The notes beneath the pieces were generated by a model. That model was not told the origin of the DNA and made no database searches. It saw only the letters and a list, made by a program, of their open reading frames with translations. A DNA stretch of 64,000 bases from an uncultured bacterium (GTDB lineage: Bacteria > Verrucomicrobiota > Kiritimatiellia > RFP12 > UBA1067). Shown in pieces: positions 9,259 through 17,958 of the stretch. The stretch lies in the NCBI GenBank assembly GCA_902799385.1, contig CADCAK010000002.1, positions 1 through 64,000 of the forward strand, written 5' to 3'. The translations under genes and the position numbers were made by a program. How positions within the stretch are numbered: position 1 is the first letter of the stretch; each line of letters begins with the position of its first letter.

Positions 9259-12200
9259 ATTCCCTTCCGCTTCTCTATCCTGGCCTTGAAGAAGGCGGGC
9301 GGGGTCTCGCCTTCGAGGGGAATCGTGGCCGTCGCGGTGTTGCCCTCCGAGAAGTCGTCGTCGTAAAGCACCGCAGAGCCGAGCGGCTCCGTCGCCGACT
9401 TGAACGCCTCGAGCGTGGCCGCGCCGTAGAACTTGAGCGTGCCGTTTATCGCCTGGTCGATCTCGCCGGAGCGCCTAAGCGTCACGGCGACCGTCACGCT
9501 CTTGTCGCCAACGTCGATGTCGGTGACTTCAAAGGAGTAGGAGCGGCCGCCGTCCGTGATGTCGAGGTTGAGCAGATAGGCGTCGGCGAACTCGTCTGCC
9601 GAAAGGCCGGCCGCCGCGCTCCGCACCGTCGCCTTGTCGCCGCCGCACTTGTTGAGCCACAGCGCCTCCGCCGCGCTGAGGACACGCTCGACATTGTTCG
9701 ACAGGGCAAGCGCTTCATCCGCCACAAAACCGACGATCTCGTATCGGCAGTCGCCGGAAAGCGACGTGAAGTACGTGTCGCCGACAAACCCGACGCAGCT
9801 GACGCAGTTTGTGGAGAACGCGAGCGGGAAAGAGTTTTTGACAGGATTTGCAGGATTAACAGGATTAGCCCTTTCTCTAAATCTTGTAAATTCTGTTAAC
9901 CCTGTCTTAACCTCTACACCATACGTCCCAGCCGTATAGTTAAGCGTCGTGCGCAGCGTGTATTCTGCGCCGCTTTCGGGCGTGACTCCATCAGCATCCA
10001 CATCCACCCAACGCAACTCACCCACTCCTCCACTCGCAACTCCCGACTGTTCCATTGTCCACACCTGGAAGCAGCCGTTAGTCGAAAGCCGCACTGCCAC
10101 CTGTACGTCCTGACCCGGCGTGTAGTCATCTCTTGCATCCTCGTGGAACTGCGCCGTCGTCTCGACCGTCACGACCGTTCCGGTCGAGGCTGTGTAGGGC
10201 GTGAAGGTGATCCCTCCGACGTCGCCATCGAAAAACGCCTTGCCGTCCACATAAACGACGGGCGACGACCAACTTCCTGTCACATGCTGCCTTTCCACCG
10301 ACTCCTCAACCCACTTCACCGGAACGACGTTGACGTATATGGCCGTGCCTTCCGCCGAACTTTCCGCATGGAACACTGCGGCATATCCGGGCGGAACGCC
10401 GTTCACAAGCGTCATATACTCGGCGGGGTTTGCTTGAGGCACTGTCGCCGCAGAAAGCACCATGCTGTCAGAATTGGCCGCAAGAGTCCCGCCGTCGTCT
10501 ATCGTGACGAATATCGGGTTCTCCTGCGACGCTCCCGAGACGTCGAACGCGGCGGAGCCGATGGACACGCCGTCGGCGGGGACCGTGAGCGCCATCCCGC
10601 CAGTCCACATGCCGCTGTAGCGGGTAGCGACGACGTACTTGCCGCCGTTGCCGAGCGAGAGAATATAGCCGTCCGGAGTCGAGAACTTCGCGAGGTCGCC
10701 ATCAGCAAGCGTCTGATCGCCGGTAATAGACAAGATTGTCGTTGACGCACCAACGCCAAGCTCGGATGAGAACGAAACATTCACCGTGCCCGACGCGGGA
10801 AGCGAAATCGAAGCGACGTTCAAAGCCGCCCCGCCCACGACGAGGCTCGAACCGCTTTGGAGCGAAAGAGAACCGCCGATTGTCGCAGTCCCCGCGCCAG
10901 TCAGAGCGAGTGCCGCGCCGCCGTTAACCGTCACTCCGCCCGTGCCGATATTGGAGCCGGCGGCAAGCGCAAGCGTGGCAGATCCCCCGACATTGAAAGC
11001 GACACTGTGGGCGCTCTGATCATACGCGCCCGATGAGGCATCATAATCGCAGACGAGCATTCCCGTGCCGGTTACCGACATATTGCCTTCCCTGATGAAT
11101 CCCGCTGTCGCCGTTATAACGTGTCCGGCATTGTCCGCCCAGCCCGTCGTATTGATTGTAAGCGACGGGCCTTCACGGACGCCGATCCAGTCTGCGATAA
11201 CAACGTCATTGGCATTAGGCTGGATTATCGCGCTTGACGACGAACTGGCCGCGTACATCCAGAAACCTCTGCTGCCCGAAAGCCCCTCCTCGCCAATCAC
11301 CCAGCGGGCTGTATCGCCCGAGTTGCTCCTGTTGAGGCGGAATGTCCAGGGCGTGCCGCTATTATTGCTGACAAGTCCCTTGACAACGGCGACACCGTTC
11401 GCGCCGATCGACTGCGCAAGCTTCATGTCGGCGGAACCCGAAACGACAATCTTCCCCGTGACAACAAAAACGCCATCGAGCCTGTTGAGCATCCATCCGC
11501 CGCCAGCAGTCTCCGTGTAAATCAAATCGCCGTTGAGCGTGACAGTCGCGTTTTCGCCGACCGCAATCTTCGACGTATCGGTAATCTCCGATGCCGAGAT
11601 GCTGCCTGTAAACGTCACGACCGCATTGCCCATGACAAGCTTCCCGAAGGCCGCGTTTGCGACATCCACATTTAACGTCGCATTGGTCGTCAGCCTCGTG
11701 AAGTCGAGCGAGGCGCCCGCGACAGGCGATTCGCCATCCTGCCAGTTCGCGCCATTCGAGAAATCCCCGTCGCCGCCAAGTCCAGTCCATACGTATGAAT
11801 CCGGGAGATGCTCGTAAAGCTCCCACGCGGCGACGCCCGCGAGAACATCGTCGTTTAACTTCTGCGGTACGCGCCCGACATCATCTTCGTCGTTTCCATC
11901 GGGCATATCGGTGGCCAGCGGCGCGGCAACATCGAATATTTCCAGAAAATCGTTGAAGCCGTCGCCGTTGGCATCGGTGCTGGCCGATTTCCAGGCGTTT
12001 ACGAAATTGTATGTGAACTTTCCGCCGTAATAGGAACCCCAGTCGATCGAAAGCTCGTTTTCGTCGCAAGCCGTGATCCAGCCGACAGACGGGGAGTTGT
12101 CGGCCTTGTAGCCCTTCGCGGCCCTTTCCTTCTTGATTTCGGCCATGTGCGCCTCTACGCTCGCGGCGAAGTTCCACGGCCCCTGCGCCGACGATTCACC

Positions 12201-14450
12201 GTCTGTTCCCTTGAACATGCTCGCCGAATGGCATGCGTCAATAAGCACGACAACCCTGACCCCGGTCTTGAACCTCAAAAGGTCGCTGGCAAAGTCGCTT
12301 GCCGTGTAGTCTTTGTTGTATGTGCAAAGTTCATCTACGCCGCCGTGGCTTGAATGGTAGTAGAGAACCGTGTCGCCGCTTGCAGCCTGGCTTGCAAGCG
12401 CCTGGAACTGCGCCCTGACAGCGGACAGCGTTGCGCCGGAATCCGTAAGAATATGGCAGTTCGCCGGCGACCACACCCCCTTGGCGGCATTTGTGCATGC
12501 GCTCAGGACGTTCTTCGCGTCCGTCACGCATCCGTCGAGATTCGGGCCGACGTACGAGTATTTGTTCAGACCCACGCAAAGCGCGTAATACGTGCCGCCG
12601 ACCGTTGTAGGGGGCTGCGGCTCGTCACCGCCCGACGCAACAAGGATTTTCTTGTACGCAAGAGCTTTGTATTCCGTCGTGGTGTTGTAGTCCACAACCT
12701 TGTCAAGAACCGTCCATGTCGCACCATCGTCGTCGGAGGCGGAGAATGTCCATGAGACTGGCGAGCGCTCCAGCGCATCGTTCGCCGTGTACCAGCGGTA
12801 GCCGTACACTGCCGTCGGGCTGTCGAAACAGAAGTCCAACCACACGACGGAGCGGGTTTTCGCCGACTGATCCAGTCCCGCGCGCCAGTCGAGCCACTTG
12901 GTGGAGGTGCTGCCGTCGACCGCATTTTCCGGGGTTTCGCCATCAGGAAACGTGTCCCCGTATGAATCTGTCGTCGTCGAATCGTAGGCAATGGTGAATG
13001 AGCTCGAAGGAATCGTTGAGCCGCTTGCGTCCAAGAGCTGAATTTCCGAAAGCTGCATACAATACCCATCGCTTCTCGGCGCATCGACCTTGAAGCGATA
13101 GCGCGCGTGGGGAGTGGCCTCGACACCAGCCCCGTCGACATACACGAATCCCCTATCCTTGGGTGTGATTTCAAACGAGTCGTACTGCTTGTAGCCGGGG
13201 CTTTGGTACTTGTCCCAGAACTCGGTGACTTTCAGCGAAGTTGGGCGGACTTCGATCCATGCGGCTCCGCAAGATGCATTTGACGTTCCCATGCAGGCGA
13301 AATACTTTGTCGCGTTCGAATTGCCGTAGCTCGCGACGTCCGTCGTGACGGTAGCAGAGTAGTTCTCTTCCTCAATCTGTCCCGCGACCATGTAAACCGT
13401 GCCGTCTGAGTTTGCGGAATCGCCGCGCAGAGGCTTGGAGCGGATGTAGTTGTGCTCGTCGCCGGAAAGCGCCAGATCGACCTTGTGCTTGTCGAACACG
13501 TGCCGCCACACGTCATAATTGCCGCGCGACTTGTCAAATCCGTCGCTGGAACAGACGAACCACGGATCGTGCTGGACTACGACGAGATAGCGGAACTTTC
13601 CGCTCTGAGAGGTGACAACCCTGTCAAACCAGTTTGTCTGCGCCGCCAGGACTTGGCTCTTTTGGTTGTACATCGTCATCCGAGAGCCCTTGTGGATCAG
13701 CGAATCGATGCCGACGAAGAGGACGCTGTCGCGGATGAACCAGTAGCATCCCTCCTGCTCCGTCGTGCCTGGGCCGTTCGGCGGGTTGTTCTTCACTGCC
13801 AAGTACCAGTAGTAGTCGTAGAACGTGCTGGAGCCGGTGTAGTAGTACTCCTTGTTGCCGGGAACCATGGCAAACGTGTAGTTCGTGACAGCCGGCGAGC
13901 CGTTCCACTGCTGCCAGTTGTCGTAGCGCGAGCCATACTTCACCGCATCGCCGGAGAATAGCACCATGTCAATGCCGCCAGATGATGCCGTATTCGTCTC
14001 GGCAACGTGACGGAGAAATTCTACCGTCGTCATCTTGCCCGAATCGTCCGGATGGGAATGGACGTCGCTCAACCACAGGAAGTTGTAGCTTCCGCTCGTA
14101 CCAGCGGTCTTGAACCTCTGCGTGGCGGACTGCGTGCTGCCCGACTTCACGTAGTAGATGTATTCAGTTCCGGGGTCAAGCGAGGAGAGCGCCGCCGTGT
14201 ATTTGTAGTAGCTGACATCACTACTCCTGAAAGTAATCGGCTTGTAAACGCTTTCGCAAGTCGCCTGCACGGCGTCACCCGGCGCGGATGCCTTGGCGTA
14301 CCAGAACGTGCACGCATTGCTGTCGGAGTGCCAGACAAACCGCGCCTGGGTCGAACTATCCTCGCCAGGGCAGCACGAGAGCATATTGACGCTTGCCGAA
14401 TATGCGAACAAGCAAAGACTACAATACACTAAGGTCACTAACTTCTTCAT
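9255..14450 (-). CDS. Exported metallophosphoesterase-caspase repeat protein
   Basis: The 1,731-residue protein has a signal peptide, a fibronectin-like N-domain as in purple acid phosphatases, and a calcineurin-like phosphoesterase (LSDVHSH near 130, FSGD, VPGNKE, VVQHDPW, SGDEHNY). Two usual ligands are changed: GNHE is GNKE and GHxH is GDEH. A discoidin-like (F5/8C) sandwich follows at about 440-600. A caspase-type domain then spans about 622-800, with the dyad His in YYHSSHGG near 702 and Cys in LIDACHSAS near 740. A long beta-repeat tail completes it. An in-frame oligonucleotide repeat (9841-9912) encodes an ANPVNPANPVK stretch. It is translationally coupled to the BSP protease gene downstream. 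Caspase activity is plausible; phosphatase activity is doubtful. Confidence 0.8.
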   Translation of the reverse strand: MKKLVTLVYCSLCLFAYSASVNMLSCCPGEDSSTQARFVWHSDSNACTFWYAKASAPGDAVQATCESVYKPITFRSSDVSYYKYTAALSSLDPGTEYIYYVKSGSTQSATQRFKTAGTSGSYNFLWLSDVHSHPDDSGKMTTVEFLRHVAETNTASSGGIDMVLFSGDAVKYGSRYDNWQQWNGSPAVTNYTFAMVPGNKEYYYTGSSTFYDYYWYLAVKNNPPNGPGTTEQEGCYWFIRDSVLFVGIDSLIHKGSRMTMYNQKSQVLAAQTNWFDRVVTSQSGKFRYLVVVQHDPWFVCSSDGFDKSRGNYDVWRHVFDKHKVDLALSGDEHNYIRSKPLRGDSANSDGTVYMVAGQIEEENYSATVTTDVASYGNSNATKYFACMGTSNASCGAAWIEVRPTSLKVTEFWDKYQSPGYKQYDSFEITPKDRGFVYVDGAGVEATPHARYRFKVDAPRSDGYCMQLSEIQLLDASGSTIPSSSFTIAYDSTTTDSYGDTFPDGETPENAVDGSTSTKWLDWRAGLDQSAKTRSVVWLDFCFDSPTAVYGYRWYTANDALERSPVSWTFSASDDDGATWTVLDKVVDYNTTTEYKALAYKKILVASGGDEPQPPTTVGGTYYALCVGLNKYSYVGPNLDGCVTDAKNVLSACTNAAKGVWSPANCHILTDSGATLSAVRAQFQALASQAASGDTVLYYHSSHGGVDELCTYNKDYTASDFASDLLRFKTGVRVVVLIDACHSASMFKGTDGESSAQGPWNFAASVEAHMAEIKKERAAKGYKADNSPSVGWITACDENELSIDWGSYYGGKFTYNFVNAWKSASTDANGDGFNDFLEIFDVAAPLATDMPDGNDEDDVGRVPQKLNDDVLAGVAAWELYEHLPDSYVWTGLGGDGDFSNGANWQDGESPVAGASLDFTRLTTNATLNVDVANAAFGKLVMGNAVVTFTGSISASEITDTSKIAVGENATVTLNGDLIYTETAGGGWMLNRLDGVFVVTGKIVVSGSADMKLAQSIGANGVAVVKGLVSNNSGTPWTFRLNRSNSGDTARWVIGEEGLSGSRGFWMYAASSSSSAIIQPNANDVVIADWIGVREGPSLTINTTGWADNAGHVITATAGFIREGNMSVTGTGMLVCDYDASSGAYDQSAHSVAFNVGGSATLALAAGSNIGTGGVTVNGGAALALTGAGTATIGGSLSLQSGSSLVVGGAALNVASISLPASGTVNVSFSSELGVGASTTILSITGDQTLADGDLAKFSTPDGYILSLGNGGKYVVATRYSGMWTGGMALTVPADGVSIGSAAFDVSGASQENPIFVTIDDGGTLAANSDSMVLSAATVPQANPAEYMTLVNGVPPGYAAVFHAESSAEGTAIYVNVVPVKWVEESVERQHVTGSWSSPVVYVDGKAFFDGDVGGITFTPYTASTGTVVTVETTAQFHEDARDDYTPGQDVQVAVRLSTNGCFQVWTMEQSGVASGGVGELRWVDVDADGVTPESGAEYTLRTTLNYTAGTYGVEVKTGLTEFTRFRERANPVNPANPVKNSFPLAFSTNCVSCVGFVGDTYFTSLSGDCRYEIVGFVADEALALSNNVERVLSAAEALWLNKCGGDKATVRSAAAGLSADEFADAYLLNLDITDGGRSYSFEVTDIDVGDKSVTVAVTLRRSGEIDQAINGTLKFYGAATLEAFKSATEPLGSAVLYDDDFSEGNTATATIPLEGETPPAFFKARIEKRKGM
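9841..9912. repeat. Oligonucleotide repeat inside the phosphoesterase-caspase gene
   Basis: Degenerate units built on acaggattaacaggatt run through 9841-9912, including an imperfect inverted part (tctgttaaccctgtc). They are read in frame as an N-P-V-N-P type peptide inside an otherwise beta-rich tail. The same kind of repeat occurs widely in unrelated bacterial genomes. Confidence 0.65.
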
Positions 14451-14521
14451 AATGTCGGCCTCTTATTCGTTTTTTCGCCGGAAGTCTCGACTTTCAAGAC
14501 CTACCGCTTCGAACATTGGGC

Positions 14522-14550
14522 AGTATACCAAATGGCGGCGGTTGTGTAAA
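14522..14550 (-). promoter_or_regulatory. Promoter of phosphoesterase-caspase gene
   Basis: TTTACA (14550-14545), a 17-bp spacer and TATACT (14527-14522) with an upstream TGG give one of the best promoters in the window. The predicted leader is about 65 nt and contains AAGAGG 12 nt before the ATG. Confidence 0.65.
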
Positions 14551-14553
14551 TTG

Positions 14554-14576
14554 GCATTTTGCATTTTGCATTTTTT
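14554..14576. repeat. GCATTTT heptamer repeat at prmA 3' end
   Basis: Three head-to-tail GCATTTT units end within the stop codon of prmA, so the repeat forms the gene's 3' border. It is another family of 7-bp tandem repeat and could also lie in the transcript end region. Confidence 0.7.
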
Positions 14577-15546
14577 AGCCGATCCGGGCAAGATGGCCAG
14601 TGGTCCATTCTCCGATCATCTTGCGCGACTCCTCGCGGAAACCCCGCGCCTGAAAGGCCGCGAGGACTTCTGGATACAGCTCCGCGAGAATCCCGGAGAC
14701 TATAAGCGTCTCTTTCGCATAGAACGCAATCTCGTCGGCAAATGCAACAAGAAGCGGCCCCAGAATGTTCGCAACGACGAAATCGGCCGGGCCGAATGGC
14801 GCTTCGCCGCAAGTTCCGCCGCGCCCCTGCAGCGCAAGATCGGGATAGACGCCCTTGGCCGCCTCAATCGACTCGTCCAAAGTCACCGCGCCCTTCCCAA
14901 GCGCAAAAAGGCGGTAGTCTACGTCCACGCCGTTCAGCGCGGCGTTCTCGCGAGAGGCCCTTACGGCGTCCTCGTCGATGTCGAACCCCGCGACGGGTGA
15001 AAAGCCGAGCTTCGCCGCCGCGATGGAGAGTATTCCGCTGCCGCAGCCCATGTCCAAGAAAGAGTTGGGTGGTTGGGTGGTTAGGTGGTTGGGTGGTTGA
15101 GCGGTTGCCAACTCGTCGATGTATTCGAGGCAGGCGCGTGTCGTCTCGTGCTTGCCGGTGCCGAACGCCATGCCCGGGTCGAGGACGAGCGGAATCCTCC
15201 CCACATGTCCGCCCGACGCCCTGAAGCCCTCAAGCTCCCACGTGGGAACCGACACGAGGCGGCGGCCGATGTCCTCGACCTTGAAGTGGCGGCGGTAGGC
15301 GAACTTCCAGTCCTCATCGGGAACTTCGGCGACCTCTACCCGCGCAGGGCAGCCGACGAGCGCGAGCGCGTCCTCGAGGCGGCGCACCGCCTCGCCGGAC
15401 TGCGCGGCGTCGGCGAGGTAGACCTGCATCTGCGTGTCCGGCTCCTCGACGTCGTGGTACGAGGACAAAACGAAATCCCCTCCGTCGAAAACCTCGAAGA
15501 GGGGATTCACATATCGCCCGGAAACCGAGCAGTGGACTTTCGTCAT
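14575..15546 (-). CDS. prmA: Ribosomal protein L11 methyltransferase
   Basis: PrmA trimethylates ribosomal protein L11 with S-adenosylmethionine. The 323-residue product has an N-terminal substrate-binding domain, then LDPGMAFGTGKHETT and the SAM-binding MGCGSGILSIAA, and the NILGPLL catalytic-loop region, in the usual order. The ATG at 15546 overlaps the TAA of the preceding 71-residue gene (TAATG), which fixes the start; the frame stays open further upstream but that part is a shadow of the small gene. An octamer repeat inserts a QPPNHLTTQPPN peptide immediately before the SAM motif. It closes the rplU-rpmA operon, a fitting place for a ribosome-modifying enzyme. Confidence 0.92.
   Translation of the reverse strand: MTKVHCSVSGRYVNPLFEVFDGGDFVLSSYHDVEEPDTQMQVYLADAAQSGEAVRRLEDALALVGCPARVEVAEVPDEDWKFAYRRHFKVEDIGRRLVSVPTWELEGFRASGGHVGRIPLVLDPGMAFGTGKHETTRACLEYIDELATAQPPNHLTTQPPNSFLDMGCGSGILSIAAAKLGFSPVAGFDIDEDAVRASRENAALNGVDVDYRLFALGKGAVTLDESIEAAKGVYPDLALQGRGGTCGEAPFGPADFVVANILGPLLVAFADEIAFYAKETLIVSGILAELYPEVLAAFQARGFREESRKMIGEWTTGHLARIG
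15065..15107. repeat. Octamer tandem repeat inside prmA
   Basis: Five units of the form TGGTTGGG (with variants TGGTTAGG and TGGTTGAG) lie inside the prmA coding sequence. They encode a Q-P-P-N-x-L-T-T type linker directly before the conserved SAM-binding motif without breaking the frame. Confidence 0.8.
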
Positions 15547-15761
15547 TACTTGGCCGCCTTCTTGGCGACAAGCTTCTTGACGATCGTCGGACGCTGGACG
15601 AGAACGCGAACGTCCTCGGCGCCCATCTTGGCGACGGCCTCGGGGGCCATGCCCATCTTCACGAGGCGCGCGCGCTGAGCCTTGCTCTTGCGGGCCTTGC
15701 CAGCCGGCGTCTTGCACGGACGAACGTGGGATTCCTTGCGGAGTGTACGACCAGTACCCAT
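15546..15761 (-). CDS. Small basic protein in ribosomal operon
   Basis: This 71-residue protein is rich in Lys and Arg (KTPAGKARKSKAQRARLVKM is typical) and ends in AKKAAK. I do not recognise a named family. It lies between rpmA and prmA, 28 bp after rpmA, and shares its stop with the prmA start. The charge, size and position suggest a ribosome-associated or rRNA-binding protein, possibly lineage-specific. Small size, coupling and ribosomal neighbours make it very likely to be expressed. Confidence 0.75.
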   Translation of the reverse strand: MGTGRTLRKESHVRPCKTPAGKARKSKAQRARLVKMGMAPEAVAKMGAEDVRVLVQRPTIVKKLVAKKAAK

Positions 15762-15789
15762 GTCAAACCTACTTTCTTTATTGAGAGGC

Positions 15790-16026
15790 TTATGCCTCGA
15801 CGATCGTTACGACCTTGCCGTCCTTGGTGAACTTCACCTTGCCGTCCTTGAGGGCGAAGAGGGTGAAGTCGCGGCCCTGGCCGACGTTCTTGCCGGGGTG
15901 AAACTTCGTTCCGCGCTGGCGGACGATGATGGAGCCCGCCTTGAGGAGCTGGCCATCATACGCCTTGACGCCGAGATACTGCGGGTTGGAGTCACGGCCA
16001 TTGCGGGCCGATGCAGAAGTTGCCAT
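15790..16026 (-). CDS. rpmA: Ribosomal protein L27
   Basis: The 78-residue product has the L27 signature: the flexible N-terminus, then [26 protein letters not shown] and the GRDFTLFAL core. L27 reaches the peptidyl-transferase centre of the 50S subunit. The N-terminal extension that Firmicutes cleave off is absent. It follows rplU by 12 bp, the usual rplU-rpmA order. Confidence 0.97.
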   Translation of the reverse strand: MATSASARNGRDSNPQYLGVKAYDGQLLKAGSIIVRQRGTKFHPGKNVGQGRDFTLFALKDGKVKFTKDGKVVTIVEA

Positions 16027-16038
16027 TGTCTTGCCTCC

Positions 16039-16353
16039 TTACGCGATTGCCTTGACGGTGGCGACGGTGTACTGCTGGCGGTGGCCGACGAGACGGCGGC
16101 TGCCTTTCCTGCGCTTCGCCTTGAAGTTGTAGACCTTGTCGCCCTTGACGATGCCATCGACCGTGAGAACGACCTTGGCACCCTCGACGTAGGGCTTTCC
16201 GACCTTGAGGGTGGTGCCGTCGCTGACCGCGAGAACGGTCGCGAGCTCGGCATCCTGACCCGGCTCGACCGAGAGCTTTTCAATCTCGATCTTGTCGCCG
16301 GCCTTGACAAGCACCTGCTTGCCGCCGGTTTCGAGAACAGCGTATGCTTCCAT
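16039..16353 (-). CDS. rplU: Ribosomal protein L21
   Basis: The 104-residue product begins MEAYAVLETGGKQ and ends in the conserved KAKRRKGSRRLVGHRQQYT region that contacts 23S rRNA. The ATG at 16353 has an AAGGAA Shine-Dalgarno about 9 nt upstream and matches the family's N-terminus; a longer frame upstream lacks homology. It is the first gene of the rplU-rpmA-71aa-prmA operon, with a clear promoter about 60 bp upstream. Confidence 0.97.
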   Translation of the reverse strand: MEAYAVLETGGKQVLVKAGDKIEIEKLSVEPGQDAELATVLAVSDGTTLKVGKPYVEGAKVVLTVDGIVKGDKVYNFKAKRRKGSRRLVGHRQQYTVATVKAIA

Positions 16354-16412
16354 TGTCTTTTTCCTTTTCTTCCGCATTCCTTGTGGTTCATCCACGAAAT
16401 GCTGGAGCGCGT

Positions 16413-16442
16413 AGTATACTAAATAACCGCCGCCGCCGTCAA
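16413..16442 (-). promoter_or_regulatory. rplU operon promoter
   Basis: On the minus strand TTGACG (16442-16437), an 18-bp spacer and TATACT (16418-16413) form a near-consensus housekeeping promoter. The leader is about 55 nt and ends in the rplU Shine-Dalgarno. Confidence 0.75.
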
Positions 16443-16475
16443 TAGGGGGCGCACGGCCAAAAAGCCGCCGCTTTT

Positions 16476-16484
16476 TGCTATAAT
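16476..16484 (+). promoter_or_regulatory. Extended -10 of PHP gene (leaderless type)
   Basis: TGC-TATAAT (TATAAT at 16479-16484) lies 9 nt before the GTG start at 16494. No good -35 or Shine-Dalgarno is visible, so the transcript probably begins at or next to the start codon. Confidence 0.6.
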
Positions 16485-16493
16485 ACCGTCACC

Positions 16494-17255
16494 GTGAAAT
16501 TCGACCTGCACATCCACAGCTGCCTTTCGCCATGCGCAAACCTCGACATGGCGCCGTCCGAGATAGTCTCGCGCGCCGTCGCCGCGGGGATGGACGGCAT
16601 AGCGCTTACCGACCACCAGTCCGCGCGAAACACGCCTGCGATAGCCGAGTGCGCGCGCCGCGCGGGGATCAAGTGCCTTTTCGGCATGGAAGTGCAGACG
16701 TCCGAGGAAGTCCACTCGCTCGCCCTCTTCGACACGGTGGAGCAGGCACTCGCGATGACGGAATGGGTCTATGCCGCAATGCCGAAGCGCGTGAACGACC
16801 CGGAGACGTTCGGCGACCAGCCTGTCGTGACGTGGGACGACGACATCGTCGAGATGGAGTGGCGGATCCTCGCCATGGGTTGCCGCCGCACCATCCCCGA
16901 GACGGCGACGAAGGTCCACGAGCTCGGCGGGCTTTTCATCGCCGCGCACGTTGACCGCGCAAACCACTCGGTCATAGGCGCGCTCGGCGCGATTCCGGAG
17001 CCAATGGTAGACTCGGAGCGGCAGCCGGGCGGCGGGCGGTTCTACGACGCGGTGGAACTGTCTCGCACTGCCGACGACGCGATTTGGCTTCCTAAAATCA
17101 GCGACTACGCCGTAACGCGTTCGTCGGACGCGCACAACGCAGAAGACGTTGCCCGCGTATGGACCGAGGCGGAAGGAGATTTCTCCGTTGCCGGGCTTAA
17201 AAGCATCTTCGCGGCAAAGGCGACGCGCCTCTCGCCGCGGCTGACGAGCTTCTGA
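16494..17255 (+). CDS. PHP-domain phosphoesterase
   Basis: The 253-residue protein has the metal-binding motifs of the PHP superfamily in order: DLHIHS near residues 4-9, LTDHQ near 38, a Glu in FGMEVQ, AAHVDR near 150 and a final SDAH near 212. PHP proteins hydrolyse phosphoesters such as histidinol phosphate, nucleoside phosphates or 3',5'-bisphosphates; the substrate is not predictable here, although the overall size fits the YciV/TrpH-like group loosely. The start is GTG, placed by the N-terminal MKFDLHIHS match. It is the only plus-strand gene in the first 54 kb and converges with the DUF1796 gene. Confidence 0.82.
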   Translation: MKFDLHIHSCLSPCANLDMAPSEIVSRAVAAGMDGIALTDHQSARNTPAIAECARRAGIKCLFGMEVQTSEEVHSLALFDTVEQALAMTEWVYAAMPKRVNDPETFGDQPVVTWDDDIVEMEWRILAMGCRRTIPETATKVHELGGLFIAAHVDRANHSVIGALGAIPEPMVDSERQPGGGRFYDAVELSRTADDAIWLPKISDYAVTRSSDAHNAEDVARVWTEAEGDFSVAGLKSIFAAKATRLSPRLTSF

Positions 17256-17272
17256 GCCGCTTCAGGCGGCCG

Positions 17273-17941
17273 TCACTCCAGCCCCCACTTCTTTTCAAGC
17301 CTGCGGCGCGCCGCGCTGCGGCCCGCACGCGTAAGGTGGGGCCACGTAAGGCAGCGTATCAAGAGGCGAAGCCGCTCGGTGCGCCTATGCATCGCCTCGG
17401 CAAGCGGGCTCCTTATGCGCCTGAAGTCGTCGTCCGAGAAAACGGAGAAAAGCCGGACGTCCTTGCCGGGGAACACCGCGCGAAGACGCGATTCGGCGGC
17501 GGCGCGGGCGTCCTCGGAAAGCGGACGCATGGGGTCGCACCAGACGAAAAGCGTCCGATTCGCCTTGTCCACGTTGTCGTACAGGCGGGCGATGCGGCGG
17601 TCGTACTTCGCCTTCACCTGCGCATACGCCTCGTCGAAGGAAAGCGTCTCGCGGAAGTCATGGAAGAACCTAAGCCCCGTCGCCGCGTCCTCGTAGTGGT
17701 CGTTGCCCTTCCCGGGGGCGCCAGGCTCCTTCTCGAGTTTCTTCATGTTGCCCTTTTCGAGAAAACCGGCGAAGCGGGTCTCAACGAGCTTTAAACGCGT
17801 CTCAAGCGGAGCGGCCGTCAACCAGTCGAGGGGCGACGAGCACGATCTTAAGCCGCACTTCCTGAGCATCGTCGCGCAATGGCAGTCGTAGCCGAGACTG
17901 ACGACAAAATCATAGGTCGTTTCCTCAGTTTCCATATCCAT
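17273..17941 (-). CDS. DUF1796-type putative cysteine peptidase
   Basis: The 222-residue product carries the DUF1796 hallmark FVVSLGYDCHCATMLRK, then RSCSSPLDWL and a DFRETLSFDEAY region. Pfam describes this family as putative papain-like cysteine peptidases, often found near glycosyltransferases, which suits the operon just upstream. Two ATGs are possible, 17941 and 17935; the first is only 8 nt from the -10 box. No Shine-Dalgarno is present. Confidence 0.65.
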   Translation of the reverse strand: MDMETEETTYDFVVSLGYDCHCATMLRKCGLRSCSSPLDWLTAAPLETRLKLVETRFAGFLEKGNMKKLEKEPGAPGKGNDHYEDAATGLRFFHDFRETLSFDEAYAQVKAKYDRRIARLYDNVDKANRTLFVWCDPMRPLSEDARAAAESRLRAVFPGKDVRLFSVFSDDDFRRIRSPLAEAMHRRTERLRLLIRCLTWPHLTRAGRSAARRRLEKKWGLE

Positions 17942-17949
17942 TGTTGAAT

Positions 17950-17958
17950 ATTATACCA
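17950..17958 (-). promoter_or_regulatory. Extended -10 overlapping an upstream stop codon
   Basis: Minus-strand TGG-TATAAT occupies 17958-17950. The TAA of the upstream membrane-protein gene (17953-17951) is part of the box itself. It ends 8 nt before the first ATG of the DUF1796 gene, another leaderless-type arrangement. Confidence 0.6.

Noticed and set aside
15547-15717. 57-codon N-terminal extension of PrmA
   Set aside because: It is an out-of-frame reading of the small basic gene; PrmA homology begins at the ATG at 15546.
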